The position numbers and the translations under genes are program-made. Shown piece after piece: positions 17,676 to 26,100 of a stretch of DNA of 47,872 bases. Source of the stretch: Acidobacteriaceae bacterium (GTDB lineage Bacteria; Acidobacteriota; Terriglobia; Terriglobales; Acidobacteriaceae); assembly GCA_027307045.1 (NCBI GenBank), contig DAHUXR010000028.1:1-47872 (forward strand), written 5' to 3'. Each line of letters begins with the position of its first letter. The first letter of the stretch is position 1. The notes under the pieces were generated by a model. That model was not told where the DNA came from, made no database searches, and saw only the letters and a program-made list of their open reading frames with translations.

Positions 17676-18983
17676 TCAGGTGATGGACCGGCTGACGATG
17701 GTATTTTCAATAATCTGGCAGGCTGGAGAACGTGCTTCGAGTTCCACAAATTTCTGTGACATTCTCGTGATGTTGTCACGATAAGCGCTATCTTCGATCA
17801 ATGTATCGATGCAGGAACCCAGCGTGGCGGCCGAAACTTCTTCCATCTGCAGACGAAGGCCAATCTTATGGTGAACCACGCGTGCAGCGTTTCCCGGTTC
17901 ATCATAGGAGAGCGGCACCAGCAGCATTGGCACTCCCATAAAAATGCATTCCTTAACGCTGCTGAAGCCACCATGTCCAACCATCACGGCGCAGCGCTTC
18001 AGCAGTTCCAGTTGCGGAGCATGGCTTACAAGCAAAGCATTGGCCGGACAATCAAATTCCTCCGGCTTCAAGTGACCACCAATTGCCACCACCGCTTGAA
18101 GGGCCGGCCGTTCTCTAATGGCGTCCAGAAACATCTGGAAGAAGCGTGAGACTTTTGCAGCAGCTTTGGTGGCAAGCAAACTCCCAAGCGCACAGAATAC
18201 GATAGACCGGCGTTCTTCAAGGCGAGACCAGGGGAAAGGAGCGTCTTTTCGCTGCAGATCGATCGATGCTTCAACCCAGAACGCTTCCGGTACCTTGTGT
18301 CTCGGGAAATCGAGCTCTTTCGGGCAAAAGACGAGTTCGGGAAGCAACAGGCGCGGCCATGTCTCCACCGCAAAATCGATCTTGCTGCGCGGGAATCCAC
18401 AATCGCGCGCTAGTGTCTTAATCTCACTGGAAATATCCCATGCACGGTTCCGAAACTTTCGCCGCAGAAACAATTCTTTCCACGCAAGCAAAGTGCGCAG
18501 ATGGAAAAGCAATGAACCGTCGGGGACCAGATTGGTACGGAACGGTGGAACAGACCAGTCTTCAACGGAAATCAGAGTGCTGGAAAATTGAATGACGGGA
18601 ATGGCTGTTTTGTGCGCCGCTATGCCTACCCATGGCATGCCGCTGGAAACCAGCAAGAGATCGGGACTAATGGCTTTGGTGGCGCGACCAATCTCGTTGT
18701 TGCGCAGGAGTTCACACATGCCGCGCAGCCTCGTCCTGAATTCGGCGGGGCCATAGGCCTTGCCCTGAACTTCAGAAGCGGATTGTTTTTCCAATTCGCC
18801 TTTTGGGAAAATCTGGTTGAATGCAGGAAGCCAGTCGAATCCCTGTGCCCGGATGCGATCTTCAGTGTCAGGAATAGTGAGAAAGAAAATGCGATGTCCG
18901 CGGCTCTGGAGTTTTCTGGCAAGCGCGAAGGCGGCGTTCATGTCGGCGGCCCAGTGAAACGGCATGAGTACGATGGTCGCCAT
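17676..18983 (-). CDS. UGT/MGT-type glycosyltransferase
   Basis: 435 residues from the ATG at 18983. A longer frame to 19058 would overlap the upstream gene, and GAGG lies five bases before this ATG. The N-terminus MATIVLMPFHWAADMNAAFA is the first strand of a GT-B fold. The donor-binding signature near the C-terminus reads GHGGFSSVKECIFMGVPM then LLVPLSYDEPGNAARVV, typical of the GT1 family (UDP-glucuronosyl, sterol and macrolide glycosyltransferases). The usual DQ pair is here DE, which may shift sugar preference. GT1 enzymes glycosylate small molecules, often lipophilic ones. It is coupled (25-nt gap) to the deacetylase upstream, and both lie divergently next to the lipopeptide synthetase. 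A role in glycosylating the lipopeptide is plausible but not shown. Confidence 0.82.
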   Translation of the reverse strand: MATIVLMPFHWAADMNAAFALARKLQSRGHRIFFLTIPDTEDRIRAQGFDWLPAFNQIFPKGELEKQSASEVQGKAYGPAEFRTRLRGMCELLRNNEIGRATKAISPDLLLVSSGMPWVGIAAHKTAIPVIQFSSTLISVEDWSVPPFRTNLVPDGSLLFHLRTLLAWKELFLRRKFRNRAWDISSEIKTLARDCGFPRSKIDFAVETWPRLLLPELVFCPKELDFPRHKVPEAFWVEASIDLQRKDAPFPWSRLEERRSIVFCALGSLLATKAAAKVSRFFQMFLDAIRERPALQAVVAIGGHLKPEEFDCPANALLVSHAPQLELLKRCAVMVGHGGFSSVKECIFMGVPMLLVPLSYDEPGNAARVVHHKIGLRLQMEEVSAATLGSCIDTLIEDSAYRDNITRMSQKFVELEARSPACQIIENTIVSRSIT

Positions 18984-19008
18984 ATTTGCCTCTACCAGCC
19001 GAATGACA

Positions 19009-19902
19009 TCAGACTGCACGCCGGTTCTCGCCCGGAAGCAACCCAGTTCGTGTGCCAAGGGCAGACTTGATAGTGCGCCAGTTTACAAGCTGAATCTTGT
19101 TTTCCCCCAAGGCCGACCGAAACGCAGCGCTCGTGACAATTTCAAAATCCCGTTGCCGCCATGCGGCGCCATATGGCAAGCAATCGCCTGTGATGGCCCG
19201 CAACTCATTATCGTCAAATCCCGGATGAACAAGCAGGACATTCAATCCCGGTTTCATCCCGCGCAAAGTTGAAAGATAATATTCCTCCAGGTCGTCCACT
19301 GAAAGCTTGAAGTGCGCTTGCAAGAGATCACTAACCACCACATCATCCTGCGCAGCTGCCGTACCTTCGCGCGATGCACGGGAAAGCCAGTACTCATCGA
19401 TCAAGAAGGGCAACCCAAACTGCCGGGCCGCCTTGATATATGCGGTGATATAGCCAGGCCGGGCAACCGATAGCATGTGGCTGTCAAGGTGAGTTGGGTT
19501 TACGCCCACCTGTTTTGCGAGCATGATCTGGGCAGATATCTCTTCATAAATTCTTTCGGGTTCCGCGCGCAGCAGACTATTTCTGGGCCAGAAAGATCCG
19601 TTGTCATCTGCGAGGCCCGTGCCATAGTCGGTCTTTGCAACCGGCCCCCATCGATAACTTTCCCATTCGCTGATCAATGTTGAATGTATTCCAATGTCAT
19701 ATTCAGGATGTTGGCGGCCCCATTCCGCCGCTTCCTGGAAGCATGGGCAGGGAACCATGAGGCTGGCCGAGTTTACTGCTCCACTTTCGAGCGCCATGGA
19801 GATCGCACGATTCACAGAATGGCACATCCCCAGATCATCAGCGTGGATCATCAGCAGCCTTGAATCTGAAGAAACTCCAGGAAGTTGGGAGGCATTCGTC
19901 AT
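19009..19902 (-). CDS. ChbG/HpnK (YdjC)-type carbohydrate deacetylase
   Basis: 297 residues. RLLMIHADDLGMCHSVNRA contains the metal-binding HADD motif (His20, Asp22, Asp23). DIGIHSTL supplies the second His, THLDSHMLSV the third, and LLVHPGFDD is the later conserved His-Pro motif. This is the YdjC family, whose members remove acetyl groups from chito-oligosaccharides (ChbG) or from N-acetylglucosamine-bearing lipids (HpnK in hopanoid synthesis). No signal peptide is seen, so it acts in the cytoplasm. It is the first gene of a two-gene minus-strand unit with the glycosyltransferase. Together they could add GlcNAc to a lipophilic acceptor and then expose an amine. The start lacks an obvious ribosome site; TATAGT lies only 11 nt upstream, so the mRNA leader may be very short. 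Confidence 0.85.
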   Translation of the reverse strand: MTNASQLPGVSSDSRLLMIHADDLGMCHSVNRAISMALESGAVNSASLMVPCPCFQEAAEWGRQHPEYDIGIHSTLISEWESYRWGPVAKTDYGTGLADDNGSFWPRNSLLRAEPERIYEEISAQIMLAKQVGVNPTHLDSHMLSVARPGYITAYIKAARQFGLPFLIDEYWLSRASREGTAAAQDDVVVSDLLQAHFKLSVDDLEEYYLSTLRGMKPGLNVLLVHPGFDDNELRAITGDCLPYGAAWRQRDFEIVTSAAFRSALGENKIQLVNWRTIKSALGTRTGLLPGENRRAV

Positions 19903-20020
19903 GCGAAGAGGAAACTATACACGAATCATAACGCCGTGTTCTTTGGTCCATGCCTCGGAATGGTGCGTCCATTCAGCCCATGCCAATATGGACCAGTTGG
20001 CCGCATGGCCCCCTAAAATT

Positions 20021-20043
20021 CCTGAAATTAGAAATTTTTCAGG
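20021..20043. promoter_or_regulatory. Inverted repeat just upstream of the NRPS promoter (operator candidate)
   Basis: CCTGAAA (20021-20027) and TTTCAGG (20037-20043) form a perfect 7-bp inverted repeat with a 9-nt A/T-rich spacer. The right arm ends 6 nt before the -35 box at 20050. This is a usual place for an activator or repressor to bind. It could equally fold as a short hairpin. No regulator gene is in the window. Confidence 0.45.
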
Positions 20044-20049
20044 TTCGCC

Positions 20050-20078
20050 TTGAGTGTGAATAGATGTCTCATTATCAT
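20050..20078 (+). promoter_or_regulatory. Sigma70-like promoter for the NRPS operon
   Basis: TTGAGT (20050-20055) and TATCAT (20073-20078) are separated by exactly 17 nt. They match the consensus at 4/6 and 5/6. The site lies about 110 nt upstream of the first NRPS gene in the divergent gap between it and the deacetylase gene. It is the best promoter candidate in the gap and would drive the whole plus-strand cluster. Confidence 0.55.
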
Positions 20079-20187
20079 AGACCGCCTGATTGCTCGAGTA
20101 TTTTCTATACGTCCAGCGCCACCGTTGCAAGACGCAAGCTAAACGCACGCAAACAACATTCTGAGTCACGGAAGCGCCCCTTCGGTG

Positions 20188-23100
20188 ATGGCAGCGGCCA
20201 TATCCAATCTCGTAGAGTTAGTGCAGCAGCGAGCCAGGGATTGTCCTGATCGTGCGGCTTTCATTTTTCTCGCTAGCGAAGACCTGCGGCAATCAAGCGT
20301 GACCTACGGTGAGGTGGATCTTCGGGCGCGATCAGTTGCCGGGTTTCTGCAAGCACTGGGAGCTCGGGACGAGCGGGCGCTGCTGCTGTATCCTCCCGGA
20401 CTGGAATTCATCGCCGCGTTTTTTGGTTGCCTTTACGCGGGAGTAATCGCTGTTCCCGCATATCCGCCACGTCTGAATCGCAACGCGTTGCGCATTGTGT
20501 CAATGGCAAAAGACAGCCAGGCAAGTCTGGCGCTGACAAGTGCTGACGTCCTTTCACGCCATGCTGCTTTGACGACGCACACGCCGGAGCTTGGCCGGTT
20601 GCGGTGGTATGCAACAGACAATCTCCATTGCGATGTTGCAAGAGAGTGGCAGGAGTTTTCGCCACAAGCCGGAGACCTGGCTTATTTGCAATACACATCC
20701 GGGTCTACTTCCACGCCCAAAGGCGTGATGATCACGCACGCAAATGTCCTGCATAATTCTGGTTATCTGGCTAAGGCCTTCCGCCATTCCTCAGATGATG
20801 TCTCATTGAGTTGGCTTCCTCATTTTCACGATCTGGGACTTGTCCATGGAATCCTGCAGCCGCTCTACTCCTCTTTTCCCGGCTACCTGATGGCGCCCAT
20901 GTCATTTCTGCAACGGCCGGTGGACTGGTTGCGCGCCATTTCGCGCTTCCGTGTCACGCACAGCGACGGCCCAAACTTTGCGTACGAGCTATGCCTCAAC
21001 AAGATCACAGCAGAAGAAAAGAGAGAACTGGACCTCAGCAGTTGGAGGATGGCCCTCACCGGCGCCGAACCAATCTTTCCAGAGACCATTGACCGCTTTG
21101 CCAGGGCCTTTGCTTCTTGCGGTTTCAAGCGGAGTGCATTCTTTCCGGCTTATGGGCTGGCAGAGGCGACTTTAGTAGTTTCAGGCGGGAAAAAAGAAAA
21201 CGATCTTTCCCATTGCTGCGTCTCTTCCACGTCCCTGGAAGAAGGCAGAATTGTTTTTGCGAATCAGGACAGTCCGGACGCTCGCGTGTTGGTGGCTTCA
21301 GGCGCTATCGGACCTGGCATGGATGTCGCAGTTGTGGAACCGGCATCAGGCCGGAGGTGCTCACCTGATCAAATTGGAGAAATCTGGGTAGCTGGTCCAA
21401 GCGTGGCTATGGGCTACTGGAAGCGCCCGCAGGAAACCGAGCAGGTGTTCGGAGCGGAGCTGGCGGAAATTAGCGAACATCGATTTCTACGCACAGGCGA
21501 TCTGGGGTTTATCCGCGATGGATACCTCTTCATTACAGGCCGGCTTAAAGAGCTGATCATCATTCGCGGCAGAAATTATTATCCGCAGGATATTGAGCGA
21601 ACCGCCCGCGAGAGCTGTCACGCGATTCGATTGGGAACCAGCGCTGCGTTCTCTGTCCCAGCCACGACCGGCGAGCGCATGGTCCTGGTCCAGGAGGTCC
21701 ATCGGCGGCAGAAAGTTGACGCCGATCAAATTTTCCGCAGCATTCGCGAAGCGATCGCGGAAGAACACGAAGTTCAGATCCATGAAATCGTCCTGGTCGC
21801 ACCGGGCAGCGTTCCCAGAACTTCCAGCGGAAAGATTCAGCGCAATCTTTGCCGCAAAGAATATATAGAAGGCAGACTGGAGGTAACGGAACACTGGCGT
21901 GCTGAACAGAGTGTTGAAGATAGCGAAAAACGTCCCAGTCTTGACCAGAAAAGTATTCGAGCCTGGCTGGTGGCGCAAGTTGCTTCCACCATCGGAGTTG
22001 ATCGGGCTCGAATCGGCATTGATCGTCCTCTCCTGTCCTTAGGCCTGGACTCATTGAGTGCAGTTGAGCTGGCGCACAAAGTAGAGCGCACGCTGAGCGC
22101 GGCGTGGCAGGCTGCAAGCTTGCTGGACAAAACTATCGCGGAATTAGCAGGCCAGGCAGAAAAGTCTTCAACAGGCCAGCACAAAAAGGAAATCTCTTCT
22201 TGCGTGCCCACAACGCCGGGTGAATATCCACTCTCTTATGGCCAGCAGGGACTGTGGTTTCTCCATCAATTGGCCCCGGAGAGTACCGCCTACAATGTGG
22301 CACAAGCTATCAGGATCAGGTCCAGAGTGGAGGTGCCAGCATTACAGCAATCGTTCCAGGCATTGGTGGACCGTCATGACGGCTTGCGAACCACGTTCAC
22401 TGCAGTGAACGGGAAGCCTGTGCAGCGAGTCTGTGAGCAGCTCACCGTAGCTTTTTTACCCGAGAATGCTCAGAACTGGAGTGAAGCGCAAATGCGGCAG
22501 CGCCTCACACAAGAAGCTGCTTTTCAATTTGACCTTGAACGTGGGCCGTTGCTGCGGATCCATTTATTTACCTGCGCCGCCAATGATCACGTTCTTCTGC
22601 TCACGGCGCATCACATCATTCTTGACCTATGGTCACTGGCCCAGTTGATGCAGGAGCTCGGAGTCCTATACGAGGCGGCAACATCGGGAAAGAGCGCCGC
22701 GCTTCCTATTATCAGTTCGGATTATTCCGAGTTTGTGCGCCGCCAGAAGTTGATGCTCCTGAGCGACCGCGGCGAGCAGCTTTGGAAATACTGGAGCAAA
22801 CAGTTATCCGGAGAGCTTCCTGTCATGGACCTGCTGACGGACCATCCGAGACCGCCTGTTCAAACCTATTGCGGCAGCTCACATCCATTCAGACTGGACT
22901 TGGGGTTGACAGGGAAGTTGAAGGACTTAGGCCATTCGCATGGGGCCACGTTGTACATGACGCTGCTGGCCGCATTTCAGGCAATGCTGCACAGATATAC
23001 AGGTGAGGAAGAAATACTTATAGGCTCTCCCGTTGCAGGACGAAACAGCGCTGAATTTGCCTCAACCGTCGGCTATTTTGTGAACCCTGTCGTGCTGCGA

Positions 23101-26100
23101 GCCAGCATCTCCGTCGATTCTACATTTGAGAAGCTGCTGGGGAAGGTCCGCAGTACGGTCTTGGAGGCCCTTGCGCATCAGGATTATCCATTTTCGCTTC
23201 TCACGGAGAAGTTGCAGCCCGGGCGTGATTCCAGCAGATCGCCCCTCTTTCAAGTCATGTTCGCGATGCAAAAGGCGCCTCTGCTTCATGAAGAAGGGCT
23301 GTCTCTGTTCGCGCTGGGGGAATACGGAGCCAGCATGAACCTCGGCGGGCTTGAACTGGAGTCCATAAGGCTGGAACAGCGGATCGCGCAGTTTGATCTC
23401 AGCCTTGTAATGGCGGAAGCAAAAGACGAACTGGTGGCGACTTTCGAATACAACGCTGCGTTATTTGATCCAACCACAATCAGCCGAATGGCGGAACACT
23501 TTACCACATTGCTGCACGGTATTGCCGAGAATCCCAGCCGGCCAATTTCCAGCTTGCCATTGGCCGCGGAGCCTAGGAGCAGGCCAATGCGAGCGGATGG
23601 GCAAGTACATTTCGCCAACGACATTTTGGTGCATGAACTGTTTGAGCAGCAAGCTGCCCGAACGCCCAATGCTGCAGCGCTGATTTTAGAAAACGAACAG
23701 CTTACATACAAGGAACTGAACGAGCGCGTCAACCAAATGACGCAGCGCATCTCAAATCTACTGGAAAAGCCAGGAGCGCCGGTTGGACTTCTCCTCGAAC
23801 GCTCCGCGGCAGCGATTATCGGATTGTTGGCGATCTTCAAGGCCGGTGCGGTGTACGTCCCAATAGATCCCGAATATCCCACGGACCGCATCTCATTTTT
23901 GCTCAATGATGCCGGCAGTGAAGTCGTAATCACCGACCGGAAACTACTCCGATCCTTGCCTCCGGTGAACGCCAAACTGCTTTGCGTAGATGCAGAGCGG
24001 CAAAGCGCTGTCCAGCAAATAGCAACATCGCGCGGGAGCGCAACTCCGGACGATCCTGCTTACGTCATCTATACCTCCGGATCAACGGGACGACCTAAGG
24101 GAGTGCTCGTGAGTCATGGAGCGCTCAGCAACCACCTGCAGTGGCTGGCCCATGAATTTCCGCTCGATCAGGGCGACCGCGTACTCCACAAATATTCCTT
24201 GAGTTTTGACGCTTCACTTGCAGAAATTCTCCATCCTTTAATCTGCGGCGCGGCACTGGTGGTGGCGCGTGCAGGCAGCCAGTTTGACATCGACTATCTG
24301 ATTGAACTTATGCGTGAGCATTGCGTGACCGCTATCGATGTTGTCCCAACCATGTTGAAAGCGCTGTTGGAGGATGGCCGTCTGCGGAGCTGTTCCAAGC
24401 TGCGCCGGATCACCAGCGGCGGAGAAACTCTACCCACTGACGTTGTTCGGCGCGCATTCGAACAGCTTGGACAAATTGATCTCATAAATATGTACGGGCC
24501 CACCGAGGCCACGATTACAGCCTCATTTTACCGCTGCGGGTCAGAAGAGAACGCGGCGCGGGTAGCAATCGGCGCTCCTGTCGCAAACACTGAAATGTAT
24601 GTTCTCAACTATGACTTGCAACCGGTTCCGACAGGAATTCCCGGTGAAATTTACATCGGCGGCAATGGGCTGGCATACGGCTATATCAACCAGCCCCACC
24701 TGACTGGAGAAAAATTTGTTCCCGATCCATTCAGCCGGATAGTTGGAGCTCGACTCTACAAGACGGGGGATTTGGGACGCTATCGCGACGACGGAAGTAT
24801 TGAGTACATCAGACGCATTGATAAGCAGGTAAAAGTTCGGGGATTCCGTATTGAATTAGCGGAGATTGAAGCACAGCTAAGAAAGCATGGCGCTATTCAA
24901 GATGCCGTTGCTGTTTTGAGAAGCCGCACCGGCGGAGATAAGTATATTGCGGCTTATGCGCAATGTGCGCAGGGGAAAGTTACTTCAGAGCAGTTGCGGG
25001 CCGGCCTGAGAGAACAGTTGCCACAGTATATGGTGCCGGCTGTCATCACTGTGATAAAGAGTTTTCCACTTCTGCCGAATGGCAAAGTGGATTCCCGCAG
25101 ATTGCCTGAACCGGAGCAGGTCCTGCAGGAAGACGAATTTGCGTTGCCCCGCGATTCGACTGAGAAGGCGCTGGTCAGGATCTGGCAGGAAGTTCTGGGA
25201 CGAAGAGAAGTTGGGATCCACAGCAATTTCTTTGAATTGGGCGGCGACTCAATCCTCAGCATTCAAATCGTCTCGCGCGCCAGAGATGCCGGGCTGGCGA
25301 TCACGCCTAGACAGATTTTTCAATTTCAGACAATTGTCGGATTGGCCCAGGTCGCGGGACGAGCTTCCGCAAGAATTATCTCGGAGCAGTCAACGGCGGA
25401 AGGCCCGGTCCCACTATCTCCGATTCAGCGGTGGTTCTTTGAGCAGGAATTGCCTGAGCCTCATTTCTATAACCACTCGATGATGCTTGAAGTGAAGCGA
25501 AAGCTGGACCCAGGGCTGCTGGAAACGACCGTCAACCATCTGGTTCTTGAGCATGACGCACTGCGGCTGCGTTTTCATCGGACGCTGCAGGGTTGGCAAC
25601 AGGTTTGTGGCGGGCCTGATGTCAACGGAATCTTTCAACACGTCATTCTGTCGCACCTATCACCGCGCGAACAAGCAGCAAGAATTGAGGCCATTACTCG
25701 CGATGCCCAGGCCGGCTTGAATCTAGAGGCCGGTCCTCTGATGCGCGCTGTTTATTTTGATGGCGCTGAAGGCGTCAACAGGCTTTTGATCGTTATCCAC
25801 CATTTGGCAGTTGATGGCGTTTCCTGGCGTGTAATTCTCGATGACTTGCAAGCTGCTTATGAACAGTTAGAGCGTGGAGAGGAAATCCGGCTGAGAGCTA
25901 CGACCATTTTTTTCAAACAATGGTCTGAGTTGCTGCAACAGAGAGCCCAGGACGACGACGTGCGGCAGGAATTTGGCTATTGGTCGGCACAGCTATCAAA
26001 GGCTATTCGACGGTTGCCTTTAGATCACGCGGGAGAGAACTTCGCCGAACACTTCTCCATTGAAACCGCTTGCCTAACCGAGGAAGAGGCGCAGTTTTTG

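Noticed and set aside
23286..23975. 229-residue minus-strand frame inside NRPS 1
   Set aside because: Antisense shadow of the C1-A1 region; Ser-rich composition and no domain.
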